A stretch of DNA of 64,000 nt from UBA4744 sp963718995 (GTDB lineage Bacteria > Actinomycetota > Acidimicrobiia > Spongiisociales > UBA4744), in NCBI GenBank assembly GCA_963718995.1, contig CAVRAP010000005.1:28348-92347 (forward strand), given 5' to 3'. Shown one piece after another: positions 1-10,024 of the stretch. The translations under genes were made by a program, and so were the position numbers. Position 1 is the stretch's first letter. Each line of letters starts with the position of its first letter. Under the pieces are notes generated by a model. That model was not told the origin of the DNA. It worked only from the letters and a program-made list of their open reading frames with translations, and searched no databases.

Positions 1-1058
1 TTGGGCCTGCTCGAGGAAATCCAGTCCACCGATCGCCTGGGTGAGGAGCTTCTCCTGGTTGTCCGTGGTGACCTGCAGCTTGGTGGCAGCCGACTCGAGC
101 GCTGTGACTGCCGTTCGGGCCAATTCGAGATCATCTTCGCCCGGCGTCGTTTGCGGGTTTTCGGCATCGAGCGTGACCGCCAGGGCCGGATTGCCGAGCG
201 CGGTCCCGGCTTCGGCGAGAATCGATGTCAGCTCCTGTTCGACCCGATCCGGGAGGCCGTCGCCGTCGACGTCGATGCCGTCGCCGGCCGCAGCCAGGGC
301 ATCTGCGGCGCGCCCGGCCAGCGCCTTCGGCGGTCCCCACCTGGGACGGCGCCGCCTCGATGGAGACAATGAGAGCGGTTTGTTTGGCAATGTCATCTTC
401 GAGGAGGGTGCCGGCCGTATCCAACCGGGACAACGCTAGGTCGACCTTCCCCTCGATCTCCAGGAGCGCTGCGTCTTGGGGGATCATGAACTCCTCGGAC
501 TGCAGATACTCCATCAACTCTTCGATCTGCTGGTCGTTCAGGGGACCACCGCCATCGAGACCCCAGGCGGGCATCGGCGAATTGGCCCGGCCGTACACCA
601 GCCAGAACTTGACCTCTTCGGGCGTGTACCGATAGAAGACTGAATTGATGTCCGGGGCCGCCCAGGCAACGCTGATACCGCTCCGCTTCTCCACGTAGGC
701 AGCAACCCCTCCGCCACCATCGACACCGTGGCAGGTGCCGCACCGGAATTCCTCGAACAGGTGGGCGCCCCGCTCCAGCGCAACCGCGTCGAACTCTTCT
801 ACGAACCCCTCCTGGCGGCTCTGCTCACTCACGAAGTAGATGGGCAGCGACAGCGCCAGGATCCCGGAGAGCACGACCGCGGAAGCCAGGGTCTTGTCCA
901 GCCGTTTCGACTCGAGCCGGTCGTCGGTGATCCCGGGGGCAAGGTTGGGGGCTATCTCTTCTCGGCCGCGGCCTCGCAGGCTGTTGGAAACCAGAAAGGC
1001 CAGCCAGGCGATGGCGGCCAGACGCGGCGACCGTGATGACAATGGTGCTGCTCTCCAC
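1..1058 (-). CDS. Membrane-anchored monoheme cytochrome c of the b6f-like complex (3' end outside window)
   Basis: Likely the electron-accepting cytochrome c subunit of the quinol:cytochrome c reductase encoded upstream. It has an N-terminal hydrophobic stretch, a second membrane segment (LASAVVLSGILALSLPIYFV), one heme motif CGTCH and a Met-ligand region SPMPAWG, followed by a helical, acidic C-terminal part containing DVDGDGLPD (about 247-273), a DxDxDGxxD calcium-loop pattern. The GTG start follows the Rieske stop directly (TAG-GTG). The frame shifts near 1028 and again near 325; after each, matching coding sequence continues in another frame, and the last frame stays open to base 1. The heme domain is sure; the role of the C-terminal extension is unknown. 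Confidence 0.8.
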
Positions 1059-1953
1059 CTATCCCCCGATCGCAACGCAGGAAGGGCCCTGCGGATAGGG
1101 AACGGTCTTGACCGAAGCGCGGGCGGTCTGGATGACGGCGCCGGTGTCGATGATGAGGTGCCCGTCCTCGGTGACTTCGATGACGAATCGATCGAGGTTG
1201 CGGGGGGCCGGGCCACCTTCGTACTCACCTACAAAGTTGTATTTGGAACCATGGCAAGGACATTCAAAACCTTGTGATGTTGCACACCAGGGCACCCGGC
1301 AGCCCAGGTGCACACATTTCTGCCACAAGGCCGTGAGCCCTCCGGCGACGACGCTTTTTCCTTCGAATTGAACTCCTGCAGCCTCATCGAAGGGCATGAC
1401 GTAGGCGCGTGCATCGGGAATGAAGAGAGGCTGCACCGAACCGTCCGGTAGGAAGACCTGGGCGCGCACGTCCTCGACCAACCCGGCGTCGATCTTGCCA
1501 CCAAACCCACCCGACAGCTTGGGCCAGAAGAAGGCAAGCATCGACAACCCCATCAAGCCCAGATAGCCGCCGAACGTCGTGAGCAGTGCCCGGTTGAAGA
1601 ACTGCCGGCGCGTGACGCCTGCTTCCTCGGGCGAAACCTCGACGACCCGTTGGACCTCGGCAACCGCTACGGCGGCCGCCACGGCGGCGGCGGGGGCATC
1701 GACAGGTTCTGCAGGCGCTTCTTCCATTACGTCAGGCTCTTCTTCAACCGGCTGCGTTTCGACCACCGGCGCCGGAGTGAGGACCGGAGCCGACTTCTCC
1801 GAGACGTCGGCGGCCCGGGTTTCCTTGGAGAGAGCCGACCGCCAGTCCGTTACTTTCTCCCCGCCGCGCCGGTAGGCGATGACGAACGCCGCCAGGGCAG
1901 CGAGGAGGCACACCGCACCAATCGACACAATGAGGATTCTGTTGCGTGCTCAT
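1059..1953 (-). CDS. qcrA: Rieske [2Fe-2S] iron-sulfur protein
   Basis: Carries electrons from quinol to cytochrome c within the reductase. Both cluster-binding boxes are present, CVHLGC and CPCHGS, giving two Cys and two His ligands plus the disulfide Cys pair. A membrane segment lies at the extreme N-terminus (AVCLLAALAAFVIAY), then an Ala/Pro/Glu-rich linker of about 80 residues, then a second segment after TRRQFFNRALLTTFGG. More than one N-terminal membrane segment is known for actinobacterial QcrA. The best start is the ATG at 1953, overlapping the cytochrome b stop as ATGA; this needs a one-base shift within the first codons, and without it translation would begin at GTG 1928. Confidence 0.88.
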
Positions 1954-3601
1954 TCGAAGGAAATCCAGTCTTTGAGATCGTCGAACCAAATGCCGTCCGA
2001 CCATGGATAGCTGAAGTTGAAGCCCGGTCCCCGGAACAGAACGCCGATGATCGTCAGGGTTGCGGAGGCAACCAGGAAGAAGGTGAAGAACGCAATGGCG
2101 AATTTGCGGTCGGACGGTTTCGTTGACGGGTTGCGGTCCACATACGGAACTGCCATCAAGCCGATCAAACCGACCACGGTCGGAACCAGGACTCCCCCGA
2201 CCTGCGGATCGAAGTAGGACAGGAGTTCCTGCAAACCAAGGAAGTACCAGGGCGCCTTGGACGGGTTGGGAGTCAGGTTGAAGTTGGCGAGGTCCAGAAG
2301 GGAGCCTGCAGGATGACGCTGAGCACGATCAGCAGCGCGGTGACGGCCAGCAACGCAACGAATTCGATGAGGAGCAGGTGCGGCCAGACGCTCACCTTGT
2401 CGGTCGGTTCGGCTTTTACCTGTTGATTCGACTTGGCGCGAACCACCGTCAAGAGCCGCTGCGGGCGAACCCCTTCGGGAGTTCCGGCAGGTGGCACGAC
2501 CGGCGGGGCGGTGATGGTCGTGGTGCGGCCCGCCGGAGACCTCAGAAGCCGGTTCGGCGACCGGCGGAACCGCAACGGCAGCAGCCGCCGGCGCAACCGC
2601 CGCAGCAGGCTCAACAACCGCAGGAGCGGGCGCTTCCGCAACCGGTTCCGGAACCGGAGTACTCGGCGTCCCCCCGGTCATTTCCGCCAGAATGTCCTCA
2701 ACCGGACGACCGGTCGCCTTGGCCTTCGCCTCCGCCGAACGGCGCAGCAAGGCCTCAGGAATCTTCGACGCAGCCGCGGCCGCCGCCGGCGCAACCGCCG
2801 CAGCAGGCTCAACGACCGCCGGGACCGACTCGGGAGCCGCCGGAGCGGGCGCTTCCCCGGCCGGTTCCGGAACCGGAGTACTCGGCGTCCCCCCGGTCAT
2901 CTCCGCCAGAATGTCCTCAACCGGACGACCGGTCGCCTCGGCCTTCGCCTCCGCCGAACGGCGCAGCAAGGCCTCAGGAATCTTCGACGCAGCCGCAGCC
3001 GCCGCCGGCGCAACCGCCGCAGCAGGCTCAACAACCGCAGGAGCGGGCGCTTCCCCGGCCGGTTCCGCAGCCGGAGTACTCGGCGTCCCCCCGGTCATCT
3101 CCGCCAGGATGTCCTCAACCGGACGACCGGTCGCCTTGGCCTTCGCCTCCGCCGAACGGCGCAGCAAGGCCTCAGGAATCTTCGACGCAGCCGCAGCCGC
3201 CGCCGGCGCAACCGCCGCAGCAGGCTCAACAACCGCAGGAGCGGGCGCTTCCCCGGCCGGTTCCGCAGCCGGGCTCGGGAGCCGCCGGGACGGGCATCAC
3301 AACCTCCGGCGCGGGTTGTTCGATATCGACCGCTGGTTCGGTGGGTGCCTGCCGGGGCGCAGCAGCCATCTTCCGCGCGCTCTACGCGGGCTGCGGCCTC
3401 CCGGGCCCGAAGATCTTCGGGAATCGTCGTGCCGGGCGTGTCGGCGCTCACGCCGCCGGAGACTTCCTCAATCAACGCGACGGGCTCGGCGCCTTCGGGG
3501 GCCAGACCCATGTCTGCCAGGACCTGCTCGAGTGGCACGCCAAGGGCCTTGGCACGCGCTTCGGCGGACCTCCGGAGTAGATGCTCTGGGATTTCGGGCA
3601 T
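1950..3601 (-). CDS. Cytochrome b C-terminal half (subunit IV/PetD-like) with N-terminal repeated helical modules
   Basis: The C-terminal part is a cytochrome b subunit IV: membrane helices, the quinol-site region NPSKAPWYFLGLQELLSYF, further helices and a stop at WISFE. The N-terminus is unusual. It begins MPEIPEHLLRRSAEARAKAL and holds at least four copies of a roughly 28-residue module (pattern IPExLLRRSAEAKA...GRPVEDILAEM) separated by Ala/Pro linkers. The frame shifts near 3400, 3270, 2535 and 2300, so the exact linker sequence and copy number are uncertain. It sits between the cytochrome b N-terminal half and the Rieske gene in one operon. Similar modules start two cytochrome c genes at 11.5 and 12.3 kb. 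Confidence 0.82.
2670..3260. repeat. In-gene tandem repeat, period about 190-210 bp, three near-identical copies
   Basis: Three nearly identical DNA copies encode the module IPEALLRRSAEAKAKATG plus a linker rich in AAAVAPAAAAAA. Module positions are about 2685-2775, 2900-2995 and 3090-3185. A more diverged first copy lies outside this block at 3510-3598, at the protein start. The near-identity points to recent duplication or gene conversion. Such repeats are prone to assembly error, so the true copy number may differ. Confidence 0.85.
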
Positions 3602-3611
3602 GTGGTTCTCC

Positions 3612-4398
3612 TTAGAGGGGTCCCGAGATCCCGCCGTCTTTGCGGACCCGCCAGAAGTGGACGGCCATGAAGATCACGATGATGAACGGGAGCGCCAGAG
3701 AACGTGGAGCACGTAGAAGCGGAGCAGGGTTGGTGCTCGGCGACCTCGAGGCCTCCGAGGAGGCACGAACTTGACACCTGGTCGCCGAAGACCGGGGCGT
3801 AGCCACGGCCATGTTGGTGCCGACGGTCACCGCCCAGCAGTGCCAACTGGTCCCAGGGCAAGCAGGTACCCGGTGAAGGACGAGCAGGAGGGTCGAGCAA
3901 CAGCAGGACCACCCCGACAACCCAGTTGAACTCACGGGGCGGTTTGTAAGCGCCGTGATAGAACACACGCGAACATGTGGAGGAACACGGTGAGCACCAT
4001 GAGGCGAGCCCCCAGCGGCGCATGTTCCTGACCAGCGACCCGAAAGCGACGCTCGTCGAAAGGGCCTCAATATCGGCATAGGCGGCCGGGACCGTTGGCC
4101 GGTAGTAGAGACTCAAGAAGATGCCCGTGATCGTGAGCAAGATGAAGAGGAAGAAGCTCAAGCCACCCAGACACAGGGTGTAGGAAAGCCGCACGCCGTG
4201 GCGCTTCACCTTCACCGGGTGCAGGTGATAGAGCACGTTGTTCATGATCACGTACGAGCGGTTGCGGGGGCTGTCGGTGTAGCCCTTCTTGAAGGGCGAC
4301 CCGGGCCGGAAGATGCTCTCCCAGGCCTGGCTGGCCTGAATCCGTTCTCCGACCTCGCCAACCCTTTCCTTGAGGCTCGTCTTGTCTCCGTTTGCCAA
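3612..4398 (-). CDS. Cytochrome b N-terminal half (b6-like)
   Basis: Di-heme quinol-oxidising membrane subunit, b6-like because the C-terminal helices are encoded separately. Visible are the first helix (LSFFLFILLTITGIFLSLYY), FLHMFRVFYHGAYKPPREF with one heme His, a PWDQ box, and GGLEVAEH plus a downstream LH giving the two helix-D His ligands. It ends RVRKDGGISGPL. Two or more frameshifts lie between about 4010 and 3700. Oddity: the helix-B position that normally supplies the other heme ligand (HRW or HHW after NM) reads NMRRWG, that is Arg. This may be a base error. The ferredoxin gene lies 15 bases upstream. Confidence 0.87.
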
Positions 4399-4413
4399 CG
4401 TGTTTCCCTTCCC

Positions 4414-4866
4414 TTACCAGCGCACGCCGTAGGCGTACCCGTTCTTGAAATCTCGTTGCCCGGTGTCAACGGCCCAGGGCGCTTCGGACAAACCTGCCTC
4501 GATGGCCTCGTCGGCAACCGAACCGGCGAACTTGCCGAGGGTGATCACCCCGGTCGGGCACCGGTCGATGCACAGCTGGCACCGGGTGCACTCTGACTCA
4601 TCCACAATGAAGAAGCCGGGGGCTTCCTGGTCATCAGCCGGATTGGCGACACCGTGGGCTTCGGCGATGGCCGAGGTCGAGAGGTAGTGGATGCACTTCC
4701 AGGGGCAGATGTCGACGCAACCTTCACAGAGGATGCACTCGGACTGATCGATGTGCAGAAACTGCTTCGGTCGTAGGCCCTGCTGCACATAGTCGGTCTC
4801 CACCAGAGCCAGTTGGTAGTCGTCGTGGAACGGCGGGGTCTCGAACCAGACGTCGGTGCGGGCCAT
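4414..4866 (-). CDS. 2[4Fe-4S] ferredoxin-type subunit of the reductase operon
   Basis: A 150-residue soluble iron-sulfur protein with two complete cluster boxes, CILCEGCVDICP (about residues 44-55) and CTRCQLCIDRCP (about 96-107). Residues between them form a roughly 40-residue insert, and the ends are Trp-rich. There is no signal peptide, so it should act on the cytoplasmic side. It lies one base from the upstream membrane gene and 15 bases from cytochrome b, so co-transcription and a role next to cytochrome b are likely. Ferredoxin-type subunits are not standard parts of bc1 or b6f complexes. Its partner and the direction of electron flow are inferred only. Confidence 0.85.
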   Translation of the reverse strand: MARTDVWFETPPFHDDYQLALVETDYVQQGLRPKQFLHIDQSECILCEGCVDICPWKCIHYLSTSAIAEAHGVANPADDQEAPGFFIVDESECTRCQLCIDRCPTGVITLGKFAGSVADEAIEAGLSEAPWAVDTGQRDFKNGYAYGVRW

Positions 4867-4867
4867 A

Positions 4868-5493
4868 TCAGTCGCCCTTCACGAGCGGCCGGCCGTACAC
4901 AGACTGCTGGTCTTCTGCGGCCGCAGCAGGTTTGGCTTTGCCCCAGTCTTGGAGCTTGTAGGCGAAAACGATCGCCGCGCCGAGCATCACCAGGTTGTAG
5001 GTGCCCGAGACTGCGTCTTTGACGACCGAGTAACTGATCTCGACCTGATTGCCGAGTACCAACCAGGGGGGACGGTGAACAGAATCCGTTGTGACGTGAA
5101 CTCGAGTGGACCCTGGGTCAGGTTGAGCCACTCGGAAGGCACGACCCCGAATATGAGAACTAGTTCGATCCAGGCGATGAAAGAGCCAAAGGTCGCACGG
5201 GCCCAGGTGAGCTTGCGACCCATGAACCACAAGAACAAGGCACCAACGATCATCAGTTGGGAACCGCCGAATCCGATGAGCTGGCCGAGCGTGACCCATT
5301 GCCACCCGTGGGGGATCCAGCCCAGATAGTCGACCTGCAAAGGCCTCTCGACACCGTCGATGATCTCGGTCGCCGGGAAGAGGGCGTAGTGGGCGATGAC
5401 GACCCCGACTGCCAGCCCCAGTGTCCCGAGGAGCAGGGCGGCGGCACCCAGCCGCGTCCTTTGCTTCTCTGTCAGCTCGGCCAACCGGTTCAT
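4868..5493 (-). CDS. Four-helix membrane protein, first gene of the reductase operon
   Basis: I do not recognise this family. It has about 208 residues with predicted membrane segments near the start (LGAAALLLGTLGLAVGVVIA), around FGGSQLMIVGALFLWFMG, around IAWIELVLIFGVVP and near the end (YNLVMLGAAIVFAYKLQDWG), with a short charged C-terminus. One frameshift near 5060 joins two matching frames. It begins at an ATG and is followed by the ferredoxin gene one base later, so it is probably a subunit or assembly factor of the b6f-like complex. It lacks heme-binding CxxCH and Cys clusters. Confidence 0.7.
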
Positions 5494-5628
5494 GGGTTAG
5501 GTCTCATCTCCATCGCCACCAAGGACGGCGTACTCTACCGCGGAGATACGGATGAGCAACGGTCAACGGTCATTGGCGGTTGATCGCTTCAAAAGGCGTT
5601 GCTTGAGACCGGGGCCGGTTTGGACTCG

Positions 5629-6356
5629 CTATTCCGTCATCTTCCTCCGGAAGAAGACCAGAGCCAGCCCGACGATGACCACGGTGTAGCCGAGGGTCCA
5701 GGTGAGGTCCCCGGTGATGGCGCCGAAGTCGGCGCCGTCGATCATCACGGCCCGGGTCGCGTCGAGGGCGTGCGCGAACGGAAAGACGTCTGCCGACGGT
5801 CCGGAACACGCCGCCGATCGCTTCGAGGTCCATCCAAGCGCCCCCGAAGATGGTCAGCAGAAGACACACCCGTATGGGCGAAGGGGACCTGCTTGAGCGT
5901 GAGAAAGGGAGCCCAGGATCATTCCCAAGGCGACGTAGAGGATCGGCCATCAGCAGCAGGATGAAGACGACGAGGCCGGCGTTGCCGTTCATCTCGAGGC
6001 CGAGCGCGCCCCGATGCCGAACAGCAGGATGCCCTGGACGACGGCCACGATGAGGTAGGGAATGGAGTAGGCGACCGCGAAGTCGTTCGGTCGGAGCGGC
6101 GCCGTCAGGAGTCGGGAGAAGAGGGCGCTCTCTCGATCCCGGCAGAGGACCATGGCGGCACTGAACATGAGCATCACGAAGCCAAAGAGAGCGATTCCCA
6201 GGCACCAGCGAGCTGGGCGTGAAGAAGCTGTCGACCCCGCCCAGCGCCTGGAGCACGAGCAGCATGACCGTCGGCAGCCCGATCGTGAGCCCCAAGCGAG
6301 AGGGGGTCTCGCCACATTTCCTTGAGGTTCCTCTTGGCGAGTTCCATCGATCTCAT
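5629..6356 (-). CDS. ABC-2 type transporter permease
   Basis: Membrane half of an ABC exporter. The start MRSMELAKRNLKEMWRDPL is typical of ABC-2 permeases. Hydrophobic segments follow (LTIGLPTVMLLVLQALGG, IALFGFVMLMFSAAMVL, PYLIVAVVQGILLFGIGA, AGLVVFILLLM), and it ends with a helix VVIVGLALVFFRRKMTE. At least four frameshifts break it (about 6290, 6195, 6010 and 5900). The ATG overlaps the ATPase stop (ATGA), so the two are translationally coupled. The substrate cannot be read from the sequence. Confidence 0.8.
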
Positions 6357-7273
6357 TCGCGCAGCTCCTGTCCGGTCAGCGCGCAGGAAGACGTCGTCGA
6401 GAGAGACCTGCTTCTTGTAGGTCGACTGGATGACCACTCCGAACGGGCGGAGACAATCTCCAACGGCGTAGACGCTGACGTCTTCGGCTTCGATCTCGAG
6501 GCCCCCCAGGACTTCTCTCACCTCGGGGTAGATCTGCCGCAGGGCTTCGATGGCCTCATCGGTGAGGTTCTCGGCCTCGACCACCGTGACCGGCCCGCCG
6601 GAGATGGCGCCTTTCAGCTCGTCGGGGGTTCCCAGGGCGATCATCTTGCCGGCGTCGATGACGGCGATCCTGTCGGCGAGGGCGTCGGCCTCCTCCAGGT
6701 AGTGGGTCGTGAGCACCGTCGTGGTGTTGCCCTTGAGGCCGGCAATGTGCTCCCACATGCCTCTCCTCGACTGCGGGTCGAGACCGATGGTCGGCTCGTC
6801 GAGGAAGAGCACCTGGGGGTCCGAGACGAGCGCCATGGCGATGCTGAGCCGTCGCTTCATTCCTCCGGAGTACTTCTTGACCTTCTCTTTCGCTCGACCG
6901 GCGAGCGCCATCATCTCCAGGAGTTCCTCGGATCGCCTCTGTGGCCGCTTGCTCTCGATGCCATGGACGCCCGCCATCAGGCTCATGTTCTCCCAGGCGT
7001 TGAGATGCTCGGCGATCGCCGTCTCCTGCGGCGAGAGGGCGATGATCCGCTTCACCGAGAGGGGTCTTCTCGAATGTCGTGACCCATGATCGTGGCCGTG
7101 CCGCCGGTCGGTCTGAGGAGACAGCACAGCATTCTGATGGTGGTGGTCTTGCCGGCCCCGTTCGGACCCAGCAGGGAGAACAGCTCACCGGCGTCTACCG
7201 AAAGATCAATGCCGTCGACTGCTATGAATTCTCCGAATGTCCTGGAGAGACTCGATGTCTGGATGGCAAACAC
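6353..7273 (-). CDS. ABC transporter ATP-binding protein, DrrA-like
   Basis: ATPase of the exporter. It has Walker A (GPNGAGKTT), a signature motif (YSGGMKRR), Walker B (VLFLDEPT) and the switch His in TTHYLEEADALADRIAV, plus a C-terminal DrrA-type extension ending DDVFLRA. The start is GTG at 7273. Frameshifts lie near 7065 and near the C-terminus at about 6375; correcting the latter gives an end LTGQELRE. It is coupled to the downstream permease by a 4-bp overlap. Substrate unknown; drug, lipid or antibiotic export is usual for the family. Confidence 0.87.
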
Positions 7274-7422
7274 ATTGCCCTCAGCGGGTCGGCTCGAGAA
7301 CTCTCCCGGACGTCGTACATCCTTCCTAAGGGTTCAGCCCCGGGCCAGATAGAGGACGTTGGTCCCTTCGACTCTGGAATTGGACCCCGAACGCCGGGCG
7401 CCGGGCGACCGGCTTCATTGAA

Positions 7423-7973
7423 TCAGTCCCCTGCCGCAATGATAAAGGCATCGACGAGGGCCTTGCGGCCTGCTTCCGAACCGGCCTGAATGAAAAAGAC
7501 GAAGTCGCCTCCGGCTTCCGCCCAATCGAGCGTGTAGGCGGTTCCCATTTGCCCTGGTGCAGTCTCCCATTCATCGGTGCGGGTAACCCAGAGGAGGCTC
7601 CCGGTTAGTGCTCTCTCCTCGAAAGAGCGCCCCTGCCCAGCCGGAACCGACGTTCTTCACCCAGTCGGTCGGGGTGTTGACCCCGGGGATGCCGAGCATC
7701 TCGATCTGATCAGTCGGCTGGATCTGCACAATCCAGAAGATCCCCTGCTCGCCATACATGATCCCGGCCGACCCTCCCATCACGGCGCCGCCGGAACGGG
7801 TCCGGCCGTCGATCTGTTCGGGGAACGCGGCGATGGTTGCCTGGACCCCTTCGACGCTATCGGGCATGTCGATGGCGTCCAGCCCCCACGGGGGGAACGT
7901 CTGCGGACGCGCCCCCGCCACAGGACACGGACAGCAGAGCCACACAGAAGACGAGCATGGGAAGGCGACGCAT
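7423..7973 (-). CDS. Predicted lipoprotein, function unknown
   Basis: Starts MRRLPMLVFCVALLSVSCGG, a clear lipoprotein signal with lipobox Cys. About 180 residues follow, with no recognised domain: a conserved-looking block AGIMYGEQGIFWIVQIQ and an end ALVDAFIIAAGD. Frameshifts near 7905 and 7605 join three frames. It lies upstream of the ABC genes on the same strand, with about 150 bases between, and could be co-transcribed with them. The fold may be a ligand-binding or stress lipoprotein, but nothing specific can be said. Confidence 0.6.
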
Positions 7974-8302
7974 CGACCCTCCTCTCACTCCCTCTCGTCC
8001 ATCGTATGGACGGCATCCAGGAGCTACCAGAGGTCGAACGGCTGTAACCGGGTCCTGAAGAACCGTGGTCGGGGGAGGGGTTCGGGGGTGGAGGACTGTA
8101 TGGATCTCCCGTCGGACACCGACGTTCTTGTCCACCGACAACGCGGCTCAGTTTCCTCCTCGAGAGGTTCAACGCCGAGGCGAGACCGGTTGCCGGCCGA
8201 TTAATCTTGGAATGCTTTCTCGAGCATTCTGCCTCTCAGCCAGATCGATGATCGAGTGTCACCGTATCCAGAGAGCCAACGGCGCCGACGAGGTGGTAAC
8301 GC
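7974..8302. other. Intergenic stretch without recognisable gene
   Basis: About 330 bases between a minus-strand lipoprotein gene and a plus-strand small ORF. Divergent promoters are expected here. I see G-rich runs near 8065-8095 but no convincing ORF, RNA gene, repeat or terminator. Confidence 0.4.
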
Positions 8303-8593
8303 ATGGGTGACCACAGGCACGAAGAGCGGGCAAGCCTTCGATCGCGTATCGGGAGGCGGTCACCCAAAGACTCGGACAGGGATGAACTCACCCAGATCAA
8401 CGTGGGCAACAACCGATTTCATGCCCAGTTGATTGCTGAAGCGTGTGGTGCGGCAGGCTTGAAGGTGAAGCTGCTCTTGTCCGACGACAGCGGCTACGGA
8501 AACGTTGAGGCCCACCGGCTTCTCCTGTTCGCTCGAGATCTCGAACAGGTAGCGGCGATCATCGAAAAGACAGATAGCGCAAACAGCACCTAG
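8303..8593 (+). CDS. Small DUF2007-like protein
   Basis: About 96 residues. The second half (INVGNNRFHAQLIAEACGAA, then a segment ending LLLFARDLEQVAAIIE) has the layout of DUF2007 putative signal-transducing proteins: a strand, a helix holding an A(Q/E)LI pattern, a variable middle and a final helix. The first 30 residues are polar and may be untranslated; no strong ribosome site marks a later start. No partner gene is evident. Confidence 0.55.
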   Translation: MGDHRHEERASLRSRIGRRSPKDSDRDELTQINVGNNRFHAQLIAEACGAAGLKVKLLLSDDSGYGNVEAHRLLLFARDLEQVAAIIEKTDSANST

Positions 8594-8683
8594 TCCGGCG
8601 CCGGGCATCTCCCGCGTTTTCCGGCCGGCGGAGTTTCTGTCACCTGGTGTTTCTTGGGTCTAGTTTTTGTCACTTGGTGTCTC

Positions 8684-8689
8684 TATAAT
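8684..8689 (+). promoter_or_regulatory. TATAAT -10 box of the DUF222-HNH gene
   Basis: A perfect TATAAT ends 7 bases before an ATG at 8697, the spacing of a leaderless transcript. The -35 region is weak. Upstream there is a 13-base direct repeat with one difference, TGTCACCTGGTGT (8638-8650) and TGTCACTTGGTGT (8668-8680), of unknown role. Confidence 0.65.
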
Positions 8690-8704
8690 CGAACATATGT
8701 TCGA
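8689..8704. promoter_or_regulatory. LexA (SOS) box
   Basis: TCGAACATATGTTCGA is a perfect 16-base palindrome matching the SOS box of actinobacteria and Bacillus (TCGAAC-N4-GTTCGA). It overlaps the last base of the -10 box, the expected transcription start and the ATG at 8697, so bound LexA would block transcription of the DUF222-HNH gene. DNA-damage induction is the expected consequence. Confidence 0.9.
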
Positions 8705-9891
8705 CACAATGACCAAGATCCCCGGATGGTGAGCGGATAGAGGCCCTGGATACCCTGGTCATGGGTGAACAAGCCCTCCGGTTCGAAGTACTCACCGGGA
8801 TCGCCCGTCTGGATACCGCCGAGACGTGGCGACAGGATGGGGCGACCTCGATGGCCGACTGGCTGGTGGGCCGCTATACGATCTCGATCGCCACAGCCCG
8901 GGAATGGGTCAAGATCGCCCGGACCCTCGAAACCCAACCCAACATCCGCAGCGTCTACGCCGACGGCAGGCTTTCCTGGGACCAACTGCGGGCTCTGCTC
9001 CGGTTCACCACCCCCGATGATGAAGCCGACTGGGCCGAGCGGGCACCATCCATGACCGTCGCCGAACTGCGGGCCGTCAACAAAACCGTCACCAGCGCTC
9101 AGGTAGTCGAAGCCCACGAGCAACGTTGGGTTTCGTGGTGGTTCGAGGATCACCGTCCCGGATTCCACATGACCGTCGACATGGCTGATGTCGAAGGGGC
9201 CACCGTGGCCACCTGGCTGGCGAGAAGGGCCAACCAGTACCAACCCGATCCCCAGTCGGGTGTCTATGAAGCATTCGAGGCACGCTGCGCCGACGCACTC
9301 TACGAACTCGCCTCCCAGGAATTGGCTTCCGATCGGGACCACGACCGGGCCACCATCCTGATCCACACCGATCTCACCACCCTCACCGACAAAGTCGGGA
9401 CCGGCGCCATCGCCGACGGACCCGCCCTCGCCCACGACACCCTCCGCCGGCTTGCCTGCGACGCCCGCATCCAACTCGCCATCACAGACCCGGATCACAG
9501 CACGATCGGGGTGGGAAGAACCACCCGGACGATTCCACCCTGGCTCAACCGCCTCGTCCGACTACGTGACCGGGGTTGCCGGTTCCCCAACTGCCGGCGA
9601 ACCCGCTGGACCCAGGCCCACCACATCATCCACTGGGCCGACGGCGGACCAACCGACCTCGACAACCTCATCACGTTATGTGGATATCATCACCGACTCA
9701 TCCACGAGCACGGCTGGACCATCACCGGCCACCCGGACCGTCGCATCACCTGGCACCGCCCCGACGGCTATCCCTTCCAATCCCGACCGCCCGCCCGACC
9801 ACTCCACCAATGGAAACACACGCTCGACCTCATGCTCCCGATCCAACCACCCGACCGGGTCGCGCCAACCCCATACCCGCTTCTACATTGA
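8697..9891 (+). CDS. DUF222/13E12-type HNH endonuclease-domain protein, SOS-regulated
   Basis: Belongs to the actinobacterial DUF222 (13E12 repeat) family. An N-terminal helical DUF222 domain covers about residues 1-240, and a C-terminal HNH nuclease domain shows CRFPNCRR, then AHHIIHWADGGPTDLDNLI and CGYHHRLIHEHGW, with the zinc/metal Cys and His residues intact. The frame open from 8761 lacks the usual N-terminus. ATG 8697 fits better, being 7 bases after TATAAT and inside the LexA box, but needs one base inserted in the C-run near 8725 to join. Damage-linked function is inferred from the operator; the family's biochemical role is poorly known. Confidence 0.85.
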
Positions 9892-10010
9892 CGGGCTCGC
9901 GTTCGACGGCGAGAATTGCCGCCGTTCGACGGCATGAACCCCGGGTCCTTTCGGAAGTCGCTGCGACTCGTCGGGTATGCTCGTGCGCCGGGCACGAAAG
10001 ATTCGATTCG

Positions 10011-10016
10011 AGGAGG
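10011..10016 (+). promoter_or_regulatory. Ribosome binding site fixing a TTG start for the CcoN-like gene
   Basis: AGGAGG lies 8 bases before a TTG at 10025. The same frame is open from an ATG at 9977 with no ribosome site, so TTG 10025 is the likelier start. Confidence 0.7.
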
Positions 10017-10024
10017 GTGAGGGG

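Noticed and set aside
2378..3716. Long plus-strand Arg- and Pro-rich open frames over the cytochrome b gene
   Set aside because: They are antisense shadows of the GC-rich module repeats; the minus strand encodes recognisable cytochrome b sequence.
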